Source: WVXP01 sp964348095 (GTDB lineage Bacteria; Desulfobacterota; BSN033; WVXP01). Taken from it: a DNA stretch of 64,000 bases. Shown here piece by piece: positions 52,197-60,411 of the stretch. The DNA lies in assembly GCA_964348095.1 (NCBI GenBank), contig CAYGBK010000116.1, forward strand, positions 1 to 64,000, given 5' to 3'. Position 1 is the first letter of the stretch; the number at the start of each line of letters is the position of its first letter. The notes beneath the pieces were generated by a model, which searched no databases, was not told the origin of the DNA, and was given only the letters and a program-made list of their open reading frames with translations. The position numbers and the translations under genes are program-made.

Positions 52197-52571
52197 ATGT
52201 CCGGAAAAATCATCATCCTTATCGGCGATCTAAAAGCAGAAGCGCAACTGAATGACTCACCAACTGCTCAGCTGATCTGGGACGCCCTTCCTATCGAGGA
52301 GGCTGCCAACACATGGGGCGACGAAATCTACTTTTCGATTCCAGTAAAGGCAGAATTGGAACAAACGGCTCGTGACGAGATGGAAAAAGGGGAACTTGGA
52401 TACTGGCCGACAGGAAGCGCCTTCTGCATTTTCTTTGGACCCACTCCGGCAAGCAGGGCAGGAGAGATCCGGGCGGCAAGTCCGGTCAATCCCATCGGAA
52501 AGGCCATCGGAGATGTTGAAGTCTTCAAGGACGTCAAAGGAGGGGCGCGGGTCAGGATTGAGAAGGGTTAG
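52197..52571 (+). CDS. cyclophilin-like fold protein (TM1367/DUF369 type)
   Basis: A 124-residue beta-rich protein of the cyclophilin-like Pfam family. It shows LNDSPTAQLIWDALPIEEAANTWGDEIYF in the first half, the ELGYWPTGSAFCIFFGPTP core near 68-86, and a PVNPIGKAIGDVE stretch near 98. The fold is a known structural relative of cyclophilin without proven isomerase activity. AAGGGG is 5 bases before the ATG. It follows the membrane protein by 20 bases in the larB-larC run; function in that context is unknown. Confidence 0.78.
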   Translation: MSGKIIILIGDLKAEAQLNDSPTAQLIWDALPIEEAANTWGDEIYFSIPVKAELEQTARDEMEKGELGYWPTGSAFCIFFGPTPASRAGEIRAASPVNPIGKAIGDVEVFKDVKGGARVRIEKG

Positions 52572-52844
52572 GATTTTAAGAGGATTCTAGAAGAGTCAGA
52601 AACCAATTCATGCCGCGTTTTCGAAAAAGTCGCTCTTTGCTGTTCAAAAGCTTTTCGAAGATTCTAAAGCTCGGCTTCACTACAAACCAAGACTCTCTGC
52701 TCTTGGCGGGATTACATCCCGCCAAGGGCAAAACTAAAAATGGTTAATCAAAGAATCTTGATTCGCGCCTAGAGCCTCCTCTTTCTCTCCGTGGGTGGTG
52801 TCCAGGCAGAATCTCTGGAACAAGCAACTTTCATTATTCTTGTT
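52572..52844. other. intergenic leader of larC with hairpin
   Basis: 273 bases without a supported gene. It contains the perfect hairpin at 52702-52726 and no visible promoter. No clear ribosome site precedes the ATG of larC at 52845. Confidence 0.5.
52702..52726. repeat. perfect 10-bp hairpin (CTTGGCGGGA/TCCCGCCAAG)
   Basis: CTTGGCGGGA, loop TTACA, TCCCGCCAAG. No T-run follows on either strand, so it is not a typical terminator. It resembles the GGGCGG/CCGCCC stem in the thiD leader (23058-23089), suggesting a family of intergenic palindromes. Confidence 0.55.
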
Positions 52845-54029
52845 ATGAAAATAGCCTACTTCGATTGCTTTTCCGGAATCTGTGGCAATATGATTCTCGG
52901 AGGCCTTATCGACCTGGGGGTACCTCAGAAAATCATCGAAGAGGGCCTTGGAAAAATTGAACTTGAACCTTTTGAGATTGTACCGACCGTGGGGAAGAGG
53001 GCACACCTTCGAGGGACTCACATCCGTATCAGGCCGGAAAAGAAATCTGTCAAGGAAAGAAATTTCCGGGAAATCAGAAATCTTTTGGAAAAAGGCAGGC
53101 TCGAAAAGGAAATCAAACAGGCAGGCGTTGAGGTTTTTCGCCGCATTGCTGAGGTGGAAGGTAGAATACACCAAACAAAACCTGATCAGGTTCATTTCCA
53201 CGAAGTCGGGGCCCTTGACTCGATCGTCGATATTATCGGCTCCCTTATTGGCATTGAATTTCTGGGCGTCGATGCAGTATATGCCTCTCGAATCCCCTTG
53301 GGGAGGGGCATGATTCAATCTCGCCACGGTTTCCTCCCGGTTCCGGCACCTGCCACGGTTGAACTCCTGAGAGGCGTTCCTGTATACGATTCACGGGTCG
53401 AAGGAGAACTTGTCACGCCAACCGGGGCAGCGTTGATCATGGCCATAGCCGACCGTTTTGGGGACATGCCTGACATGGAGATAGAAAAAGTGGGCTATGG
53501 TCTGGGTGATCGGGATCTCGGAAATATCCCCAACATGCTCCGTATCTTTCTCGGAACGGGTAGGTCACCCCTTCCCCAGGACCGGGTGATACTGGTTGAG
53601 ACAGACATCGACGATATGAATCCTGAGTTTTTTGAACCTCTCATGGACAGGCTTTTTGCCCAGGGGGCCCTCGACGTGTCATTTATCCCAATCCAGATGA
53701 AAAAGAACCGCCCAGGGACGACAGTCAGGGCGATCTGCGAGGAGTCTAGTCGTGCCAGAATCGTCGAGACCTTTTTCAGGGAATCAACAACCATCGGCGT
53801 TCGCTATTTCTCTGTGAATAGAGAGAAACTAGAGCGGCGGGTTGAATCCGTGGAAACCCCTTTCGGACGTGTGAAAGTCAAAATCTCAAGGAACCGGGAG
53901 GGAGAAATCCATCATGTATCCCCTGAATATGAGGATTGTCGCCGGCTGAGTGTGAAAAACAAAATTCCGGTTGTGGAAGTCTATCAGGAAGCCCTCCTGG
54001 CAGCGAGAAAGGACAAAGGTGGTCGATGA
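52845..54029 (+). CDS. larC: nickel-pincer cofactor biosynthesis protein LarC
   Basis: A 394-residue LarC, the CTP-dependent nickel insertase of pincer-cofactor synthesis. Family motifs are YFDCFSGICGNMILGGLIDLG at the front (given in two parts: YFDCFSGICGNM, ILGGLIDLG), VHFHEVGALDSIVDIIG near 116, PLGRGMIQSRHGFLPVPAPATVE near 148 (PLGRG, HGFLPVPAPA), GELVTPTGAALI near 185, and a C-terminal ETDIDDMNPEFFEP near 255. In Lactobacillus the gene is split and joined by frameshifting; here it reads as one frame. The longer frame from 52791 adds no family sequence, so the ATG at 52845 is used, although no good ribosome site is visible. Confidence 0.9.
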   Translation: MKIAYFDCFSGICGNMILGGLIDLGVPQKIIEEGLGKIELEPFEIVPTVGKRAHLRGTHIRIRPEKKSVKERNFREIRNLLEKGRLEKEIKQAGVEVFRRIAEVEGRIHQTKPDQVHFHEVGALDSIVDIIGSLIGIEFLGVDAVYASRIPLGRGMIQSRHGFLPVPAPATVELLRGVPVYDSRVEGELVTPTGAALIMAIADRFGDMPDMEIEKVGYGLGDRDLGNIPNMLRIFLGTGRSPLPQDRVILVETDIDDMNPEFFEPLMDRLFAQGALDVSFIPIQMKKNRPGTTVRAICEESSRARIVETFFRESTTIGVRYFSVNREKLERRVESVETPFGRVKVKISRNREGEIHHVSPEYEDCRRLSVKNKIPVVEVYQEALLAARKDKGGR

Positions 54030-54043
54030 CCTATCCTGGACCC

Positions 54044-54514
54044 TTAGTCCGCTTTCTCTCCCATCCTTTTCCCGGCTTGCTTCAGTATGATACGCCTCAT
54101 GAGGACCTTTAGTTCGTCATCTTTGATCCCCTCAAGCTGTGCTTCCACTTCAGAGCCCAGTTCGATTTCCATCGGTTTTTCTGGCGGCACATGGTCGGCG
54201 CCTTGAACAGGCGGATCGACCTCTCCCAGTGAGAACCTGATGTCATTAACGGCATTGCCCTTTATCGTCTTCCGAATCCTTTCCAGGAGCATCGGCTTCA
54301 TCGTCTGAAGCTGCTGCATCCAGGTCGAATTCGAGACGCGTATAAAAAGAATGCGGTTTCTGAGCCGGTCAGGCTGAGCCCTTCTCGCAATCTGTTCCCC
54401 CACGAGATCGCTCCAGAGGGACCAGATCCGGTACCCCTCCAATTTGTCTTTCAGATCCATCCGACGCAAGGCCTTTCGAAGGACCTTGTCAATCCTGTGA
54501 ACCGCCTTGGTCAT
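54044..54514 (-). CDS. dciA: DciA/DUF721 family protein
   Basis: A 156-residue protein. The N-terminal 95 residues show the DUF721 pattern: KVLRKALRRMDLKDKL, WSLWSDLVGEQIARRAQPDRLRNRILFIRVSNSTWMQQLQTMKP near 31-74 (parts: LWSDLVGEQIARRAQP; ILFIRVSNSTWMQQL). DciA-type proteins load the replicative helicase DnaB. The C-terminal third is acidic and variable. It is the last gene of the minus-strand run tmk-holB-ricT-metG-dciA and overlaps metG by 26 bases. Confidence 0.75.
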   Translation of the reverse strand: MTKAVHRIDKVLRKALRRMDLKDKLEGYRIWSLWSDLVGEQIARRAQPDRLRNRILFIRVSNSTWMQQLQTMKPMLLERIRKTIKGNAVNDIRFSLGEVDPPVQGADHVPPEKPMEIELGSEVEAQLEGIKDDELKVLMRRIILKQAGKRMGEKAD

Positions 54515-56063
54515 CGCTGTCAGCAGGCTCTCTCCTGGGAAAGAGAGGGTCCCCTCTTTGAATTTTCTGGTTGACTCGAATTTTTCCCCAATCCTTGACG
54601 TCCTTAAGGAGTTGGTGGTGAATCGTATCCTCCATTCCCAGCTGGATCCAGATCTTCTCTCCTGCCTGAGGCATGAAAGGGAAGAGGAGGGTGGAAATTA
54701 TCCTCAGGCATTCCAAAGCGTTGTAGAGAACGGTTGCGAGGCGAGGGTGCTGGGTCGAATTCTTTGCCAGATTCCACGGCGCTGTGTCATCAATGTACTT
54801 GTTCACATGACCGATAAATTCCCACGTCGTGATCAAGGCCTTATGGAAGGCGAGATTCATCATGTCTGATTCAAAGGACTCGACAGCCTTCGCCGCGTTG
54901 TTCCTAAGCATTTCATCCAGTTTCTCCGAGTTTCCAGGAAGGGGGACTATCCCCTTGAAGTACTTCAAAACCATGGCCAAACTCCGGCTCACCAGATTTC
55001 CGAGATCATTAGCCAAGTCTGCATTCAGCCGGTTAACTAGGGCCGACTCCGTAAAACTCGCATCAAGGCCGAAAACCATCTCTCTCATCAAGAAATATCG
55101 GAAGGCGTCGAGGCCGTATTTCTTTTCCAAGTCGAGAGGGTTGACAATCTCACCCTTGCTCTTGGACATCTTCCCCCCCTGGATGTTCCAGTAACCATGA
55201 ACATTGAGATGCGAATAAGGTTGGATCCCGGCAGCCTTGAGCATGGTGGGCCAGTAAATACCATGAGGGATGAGGATGTCTTTCGCAATCAGATGGTTCG
55301 CCAGTGGCCAGAATTTGGTGAATCTCGGGTCAGCGGGGTAGCCTATACCGGAAATATAGTTGATCAACGCGTCGAACCAGACGTATGTGACATACCCAGA
55401 ATCGAAAGGAAGGGGAATTCCCCAGGCAAGACGTTCCTTAGGCCGGGAGATACAGAGATCGTCAAGGGATACCTCCAGGGCGGAGAGAACCTTGTTCTTA
55501 TATCTCTCCGGCCTTATGAAACCCTCGTTCTCCTTGATGTGAGAAATCAGCCACTGCTGGTATTTGCTCATGGCGAAAAAGTAGTTCTTTTCTTTCCGGA
55601 AATCTGGCTCCTTTTGGTGATCTGGACACTTTCCCTCTTGCAACTCATTTTCCGTAACAAAACGCTCACAACCAACGCAGTAGTAGCCGGCATATTCTCC
55701 GAAATAGATGTCCCCCTTATCATAGACTGTTTGAAGGATAGATCTGACGACCCGCTTATGATCCTCGTCGGTTGTCCGGATAAAATAGTCGTTTGAGATA
55801 TTCAGGCGAGGCCATAGGGCTCGAAAAAGGCCGCTGATCTCATCCGCATATGCCTTGGGGGCTAATCCTTTTTCGCTGGCCGCCTGGACGACTTTATCGC
55901 CATGCTCGTCTGTTCCGGTGAGGAAAAAGGTATCGTAGCCAGCCAGCCGATAGAATCGTGCGAGAACATCTGCCACTATTGTTGTGTAGGCATGACCAAG
56001 ATGGGGGGGTGCATTCACATAGTAGATCGGCGTTGTTACAAAGAAGCTTGGGGTTTCGTTCAT
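54489..56063 (-). CDS. metG: methionyl-tRNA synthetase
   Basis: A 524-residue class I synthetase charging tRNA-Met. It has ITTPIYYVN-like VTTPIYYVNAPPHLGHAYT (HLGH is the HIGH motif, about 21-24) and TGTDEHGDKV near 50. The zinc knuckle region YYCVGCERFVTENELQEGKCPDH lies near 127-148 (parts: YYCVGCERF; GKCPDH). The KMSKS motif is near 300, followed by the helical anticodon-binding domain. The C-terminal dimerisation domain of long MetG proteins is absent, as in many short forms. It starts 3 bases after ricT. Confidence 0.92.
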   Translation of the reverse strand: MNETPSFFVTTPIYYVNAPPHLGHAYTTIVADVLARFYRLAGYDTFFLTGTDEHGDKVVQAASEKGLAPKAYADEISGLFRALWPRLNISNDYFIRTTDEDHKRVVRSILQTVYDKGDIYFGEYAGYYCVGCERFVTENELQEGKCPDHQKEPDFRKEKNYFFAMSKYQQWLISHIKENEGFIRPERYKNKVLSALEVSLDDLCISRPKERLAWGIPLPFDSGYVTYVWFDALINYISGIGYPADPRFTKFWPLANHLIAKDILIPHGIYWPTMLKAAGIQPYSHLNVHGYWNIQGGKMSKSKGEIVNPLDLEKKYGLDAFRYFLMREMVFGLDASFTESALVNRLNADLANDLGNLVSRSLAMVLKYFKGIVPLPGNSEKLDEMLRNNAAKAVESFESDMMNLAFHKALITTWEFIGHVNKYIDDTAPWNLAKNSTQHPRLATVLYNALECLRIISTLLFPFMPQAGEKIWIQLGMEDTIHHQLLKDVKDWGKIRVNQKIQRGDPLFPRREPADSDDQGGSQD

Positions 56064-56066
56064 ACT

Positions 56067-56867
56067 TCAACCCTTCAGGAATTGAACGTCATCGGCGCTG
56101 ATGGTCACTTCTGTGCCGCTCTCCAGCTCAACGGTCACTGTTCGATTCATAATATTCTGCCGGATGACCTTGCCCTCCCCGTGGCTTGTGGTCACCCGTT
56201 TCCCTACTTTAGGAAGCCCCTTTCTCTGTCCACAGTAGGTCTCATATTCGTATGCAAGGCAGCACATGAGGCGACCACACGCGCCTGAGATCTTCGTCGG
56301 ATTGAGAGCAAGGTTCTGTTCCTTTGCCATTTTGACCGAAACCAGGTCAAAACTGCTGAGAAATCTTGAGCAGCAGAACTCCCTGCCGCAGGGGCCTACC
56401 CCTCCCGTCATCTTTGCTTCGTCCCTTACCCCAATCTGCCTCATCTCAATTCTTGTCTTGAACCGTGCAGCAAGATCTTTTACCAATTCCCGAAAGTCCA
56501 CCCGTTTTTCAGATGTGAAGTAAAAGATGGCTTTGCTCCGATCGAAGAAAAACTCAACCTTGACAAGTTTCATAGTCAAGTTTCTGGCTTTGATCCTTTC
56601 AAGGCAGAACTGGAAGCCTTCTTCCTCAAGGGATCGATTTGCTCGATCCTGTATCAAATCCTCCTCAGTAGCTTTTCTCGTGACCTTTTTCAACGCCTTA
56701 CGGAGCGATTTCTTTTCTTTCTCTCTCGGCTCCACGGCCACATTGCCGAGACACACCCCTTTCCCAGTCTCGACGAGAATTGAGTCCCCACTCTGGAGAT
56801 CGAGATCCAATGCATCGAAATCATGGATCTTTCCGTCACTCAGTTTAACACCAACAACCCGGATCAT
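56067..56867 (-). CDS. ricT: RicT/PSP1 family protein (YaaT-like)
   Basis: A 266-residue PSP1-domain protein. It shows VEFFFDRSKAIFYFTSEKRVDFRELVKDLA near 104-133 (parts: FYFTSEKRVDFREL), RTRIEMRQIGVRDEAK-like TRIEMRQIGVRDEAK near 138, and the cysteine cluster GGVGPCGREFCCSRFL (C160, C165, C166 region) with GACGRLMCCLAYE near 198. Together these are the iron-sulfur ligands of RicT. In Bacillus RicT works with RicA and RicF in RNA processing. It is encoded between holB and metG, a common arrangement. Confidence 0.88.
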   Translation of the reverse strand: MIRVVGVKLSDGKIHDFDALDLDLQSGDSILVETGKGVCLGNVAVEPREKEKKSLRKALKKVTRKATEEDLIQDRANRSLEEEGFQFCLERIKARNLTMKLVKVEFFFDRSKAIFYFTSEKRVDFRELVKDLAARFKTRIEMRQIGVRDEAKMTGGVGPCGREFCCSRFLSSFDLVSVKMAKEQNLALNPTKISGACGRLMCCLAYEYETYCGQRKGLPKVGKRVTTSHGEGKVIRQNIMNRTVTVELESGTEVTISADDVQFLKG

Positions 56868-57030
56868 TTTGTCTACCCTCTATTCGAATCGCCCTGTATC
56901 AATCTTGGCTCGAAACCGGGTGTAAAGAACATGACCCACACCCAATACTCAATTGAAGAATCTAGCCGACCTTTCCCAGGCGGTAATTTACCAGACAACC
57001 CGAGACTTTGAGGTTGCAGAGGCGGAGGGT

Positions 57031-58002
57031 TCACCTTAACTCGAGCATGAGGCTTTCCATGGCCAATTGCCGGTTAGCGTTACGACTCAAGGCTTTTGAA
57101 GTCTCGTTGATTGCCTCGATTCTTCGGATAAGAGATCGACGAGACATCTGCACCGCCTTTTCTTTCACCTCCTCACAGAAATCCTGGTTAATAAGTTGGT
57201 CGACATTGTTCCCCTCATTCCAAATGATCAGGTCACGGTACCACGAGATCATAACGGGAAACACAAGAGGAAGATCCTCCCCACGATCTGCCAATGATTT
57301 CGCAATATCAAATACGTGCTGAAGGCTCTGAGAGGATAATCCAATCAAGTCTCGAATGATACTAGGCCTCCTTTCCCATACATCGTGATGAAACATCTCA
57401 AGCGCCCGTCCTGGACTCCCCTGTGATAGCTCTGCCAAAGTCCTTGCCTGTCTCTTTTCCAGGGATAGCTGTGTGGCCAACTCTTCCGTGAGTTGGTCGA
57501 TAGGGAGAGAACTAAAACTCACCTGCTGACACCGGGAAACGATCGTCGGCAGAAGCGATTCCTTTTGAGTGGCCAGAAGGATCAGGAGGGTCTCAGGGGG
57601 CGGCTCCTCAAGCGTCTTCAGGAGTGCATTCGCACCTTCCGCCGTCATCTCGTCAGCGCCGTCCATTATGCAGACTCGTTTCTTCCCCTCATAGGGCCGA
57701 TAACTCAAAGATCGTTGAAGTTGCCGAATTTGCTCGATCTTGATGAACTGACCATCGGGACTGATCACGAAGACATCCGGATGGTTGGAGTCCGATATCT
57801 TTCGGCAGGACAGACATTTGTCACAGCTATCTCCGCTCTCATCGTCACAGTCGAGCGCCTTGGCCAAGGTGAGGGCGGTGATTCTCTTTCCAATCCCCTG
57901 AGGCCCCAAAAAAAGATACGCATGAGGGAGATGGTCGTTTAGAATCGATTTCTGTAACAGCCGGATTGGCCGTCGGTGACCAATAATCTCTCCAAAACCC
58001 AT
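57031..58002 (-). CDS. holB: DNA polymerase III delta' subunit
   Basis: A 323-residue clamp-loader AAA+ subunit. Walker-A-like GPQGIGKR lies at 33-40, where the usual final T/S is replaced by R. Zinc-module cysteines are C52, C60, C63, C66 (GDSCDKCLSCRK). VCIMDGADEMTAEGANALLKTLEEPP near 110-135 (parts: DGADEMTAEGANALLK; TLEEPP) is the Walker B/SRC region, and IVSRCQQVSF near 153 is the arginine-finger SRC motif. The altered P-loop fits a subunit that does not hydrolyse ATP. It lies 57 bases after tmk. Confidence 0.88.
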   Translation of the reverse strand: MGFGEIIGHRRPIRLLQKSILNDHLPHAYLFLGPQGIGKRITALTLAKALDCDDESGDSCDKCLSCRKISDSNHPDVFVISPDGQFIKIEQIRQLQRSLSYRPYEGKKRVCIMDGADEMTAEGANALLKTLEEPPPETLLILLATQKESLLPTIVSRCQQVSFSSLPIDQLTEELATQLSLEKRQARTLAELSQGSPGRALEMFHHDVWERRPSIIRDLIGLSSQSLQHVFDIAKSLADRGEDLPLVFPVMISWYRDLIIWNEGNNVDQLINQDFCEEVKEKAVQMSRRSLIRRIEAINETSKALSRNANRQLAMESLMLELR

Positions 58003-58059
58003 GGCGTTCCAACTCCCCTGTCCGCGTATGGAACTATTGTTCCCACGCCCTGACGACGA

Positions 58060-58728
58060 TTAAACCTGCCCTCCCACCGCTCCCATGGCCGCCTCGAGTT
58101 TCGCCGCCACGATGTCACATGCGGCCCGATGGACTTCAGATTCTCTAAGAGACGCGTCGATTACCCTGATCCGATCTGGATTGTCCCGGGCGATTTGGAG
58201 ATATCCTTCTCGCACTCTTTGATGGAAAGCAATCGATTCTCTTTCAAAGCGATCTTCCCTCGCGGCGGGCTTCTTTGTTTTGATCCTTTGGGAAGCCCTT
58301 CCCAACCCCACCTCTACCGGGCAGTCGAACAGGAGGGTCAGGTCAGGCGTAATGCCCTGAGAGGCCAGCCGATTCAAAGCGACGACCATTTTGATGTCAA
58401 GTTTACGGGCATACCCCTGGTAGGCCAGAGTCGCATCACAGAAACGGTCACACAGAACAACCCTACCCTTTCTCAGGGCCGGTCCGATAACTTGAGTTAC
58501 ATGTTGAGCCCTGCTGGCTTCATACAAGAAAAGCTCACCCAGGGGAGTGAGCTCGTGATTTTCTGATCTCAGCAAGATTCGTCTTATCTGGTCACCTACC
58601 GAACAACCACCCGGCTCGCGAGTTACCGTGCATTGCCAGCCTTTATTCCGTAGGAACTTTTCAAGGCCCCTGGCCTGAGTTGTCTTGCCGCTCCCCTCTA
58701 TTCCTTCGAAGGTAATAAGATAGCCCAT
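58060..58728 (-). CDS. tmk: thymidylate kinase
   Basis: A 222-residue dTMP kinase. The P-loop GIEGSGKTT is at residues 9-17, REPGG near 37, the LFLYEASRAQHV substrate region near 66, CDRFCDATLAYQGYAR near 93 (the DR(Y/F) motif) and a lid with R-rich AAREDRFE near 155. It makes dTDP for DNA synthesis and leads the replication/translation run on the minus strand. Confidence 0.92.
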   Translation of the reverse strand: MGYLITFEGIEGSGKTTQARGLEKFLRNKGWQCTVTREPGGCSVGDQIRRILLRSENHELTPLGELFLYEASRAQHVTQVIGPALRKGRVVLCDRFCDATLAYQGYARKLDIKMVVALNRLASQGITPDLTLLFDCPVEVGLGRASQRIKTKKPAAREDRFERESIAFHQRVREGYLQIARDNPDRIRVIDASLRESEVHRAACDIVAAKLEAAMGAVGGQV

Positions 58729-58893
58729 GGAAATCGCAAGTCACGGGAAATGAATATCTCTTCTCTTGAACAAGGCATTGAAATTCTTAGTAACCATAGG
58801 GAATCTGCCAGTTCTTGTCAAGGGAGGGCCGGGAAATTGACTGCACAATCTCCGTAAGACAATCGCACGGGGAGCCCTAATTGAAAAGATCAG

Positions 58894-58990
58894 AGGAAAA
58901 AGGTAATAGGCCAAAAGAAACGCATCACAACTCCAAGAAAAGCGTTTTCCCACTGGCCTTTGTCCTTGGACCCTGATCCTTTGGCCTTAA
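58894..58990 (+). repeat. dispersed intergenic repeat, copy B
   Basis: It aligns along about 97 bases with 5218-5315, same orientation, ending CCTTTGTCCTTGGACCCTGATCC. It lies in the 329-base gap between tmk and the DUF547 gene, where nothing else is recognisable. Confidence 0.65.
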
Positions 58991-59057
58991 CGGGTTTTCC
59001 AGCACGGCCTTTGAGCCGCAATCATTGACACTTCCAGGGGTGTTCCCAGGGACCCAT

Positions 59058-59825
59058 CTATTTCAAGGGTTCTTTGGCGTTCAAAGCCCAGTTGTAATGG
59101 ATGTGATCGATTTTCGGTTCCCGTTGGAGAAATGAGACAACATCCTCCCTGAGGTATGGCCGGATGAAGCTCATTACAGACCCAGATTTTGCATTAAAAT
59201 CACTTTCAAACCAATCGAAAATTTTTGACAGATACAGCGTATTTTCGGCACGATCGATGCGAACGCCCCGATCTGAACTGATGTATTTTCGCGTCTCCTC
59301 TTCGAGTTTATCTTGGACATCCTTTTCCCTGTAAGCAAACCGTGGTAACTTCGGACAGCTTGAGGAGGCGCATATGATCGCAAAATGGATCCGTGGATCT
59401 TTGAACCTCTTCCGCAGGATTTCGTGCTCGATGTCGTCCGGACTCATTCGCTCGCGGGCGACGACGTGCGCCCGGCTCGTAAAGAATTTGGTAGACGTCC
59501 AGACTCCCGGAACAAAGGTCTCCCGAACGCTCTTTTCGGGTTTCCATTTGATCACCTTGTCGATGGTGATGGCGTTATAAGCGTTGATCCAGAAGGCAAG
59601 CTGGCCATCACGAGATAGCGTGTCGACGTTGGCCGATTCGAGTGATTCTATGTAATCGGAGAAATCCTTGTCCCGTGCAATGCCGTTGTAATCCACCAGT
59701 CCTTCTTCGTCGACATACTGCCTGAGTGTGTGGTCAAACTTGGAGTGATCGAAGGGGTAGCTCTCTTGAACGAGAAAAAAGGTCACTACGATGGCTGCCG
59801 CAAAGGCAGCTCGTCTCCTTGTCAT
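59058..59825 (-). CDS. DUF547 exported protein
   Basis: A 255-residue protein with a signal peptide (RRRAAFAAAIVVTFFLVQESYPF) and a DUF547 domain. It shows LAFWINAYNAITIDKV near 78, the FFTSRAHVVARERMSPDDIEHEIL region near 113, and CASSSCPKLPRFAY near 153, the typical C-x-S-x-S-C-P cluster. The enzymatic role of the family is unclear; some relatives are linked to exosortase systems. GGGAGG is 8 bases before the ATG at 59825, preferred over 59846. It is monocistronic as far as seen. Confidence 0.8.
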   Translation of the reverse strand: MTRRRAAFAAAIVVTFFLVQESYPFDHSKFDHTLRQYVDEEGLVDYNGIARDKDFSDYIESLESANVDTLSRDGQLAFWINAYNAITIDKVIKWKPEKSVRETFVPGVWTSTKFFTSRAHVVARERMSPDDIEHEILRKRFKDPRIHFAIICASSSCPKLPRFAYREKDVQDKLEEETRKYISSDRGVRIDRAENTLYLSKIFDWFESDFNAKSGSVMSFIRPYLREDVVSFLQREPKIDHIHYNWALNAKEPLK

Positions 59826-60411
59826 TTCTGTTCCTCCCCGATCCATTCCTTTACATTATATCATCTACTACGTACAGACAGCGTCAATGGGTAAGATGAA
59901 TCCCGAACCAGTTTACTATTCCTGGCTTTCGTCTTTGAGAAACCACAGGCAATCTATCCGAGGTATTCGACACGGAGCTGACAGTCTTGAATACGAGGTT
60001 GCTTGATACCTAGCACACTCAATGGAGTAATAGTTTTTCACAGGACAACCTTTAAGAGTATCCAATTCTTGGCTAAAGTCATCGACCATGACGGCATTAA
60101 CCTTTACAGAGCCACTTGCCTCCCTTAACCAGATATACCTTTAGCACTATTTCCCCCAGAGACGGCTATCTGAGCTGTCTCTGACCAAAAGCTGCTCTAC
60201 GTTCCATAATGGAACGATCATTCCTATCAGGTTAAACATGGCAATCCATCACGGCCTGCATCATCCTCTATCGATATCAAATGGCTTTACCAAAAAAAGT
60301 TGTTGTGGTAAGAGAAGAGGTGAGTAAATAGACCTGAAAACTGAGGAAGGAGGTGATGACTAAAGATGTATTCCTTTGCATTGTTTTTCTAATCCGAAAG
60401 GAGGGTTTGTT
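59826..60411. other. regulatory region before the NCS1 permease
   Basis: 586 bases. It holds the perfect palindrome at 60201-60215 and a purine-rich leader with AAGGAGG at 60348-60354. The latter is followed 2 bases later by an ATG at 60357 that opens a 39-codon frame overlapping the permease gene. The leader frame is too close to its ribosome site to be convincing. No promoter hexamers stand out. Confidence 0.45.
60201..60215. promoter_or_regulatory. perfect palindrome GTTCCATAATGGAAC, IclR-type operator candidate
   Basis: A perfect 15-base palindrome 197 bases before the permease start. It shares GTTCC...GGAAC and the following (A/G)-TC-x-TTC context with the iclR promoter site at 39371-39387. 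The shared pattern suggests the same regulator binds both. Confidence 0.65.
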
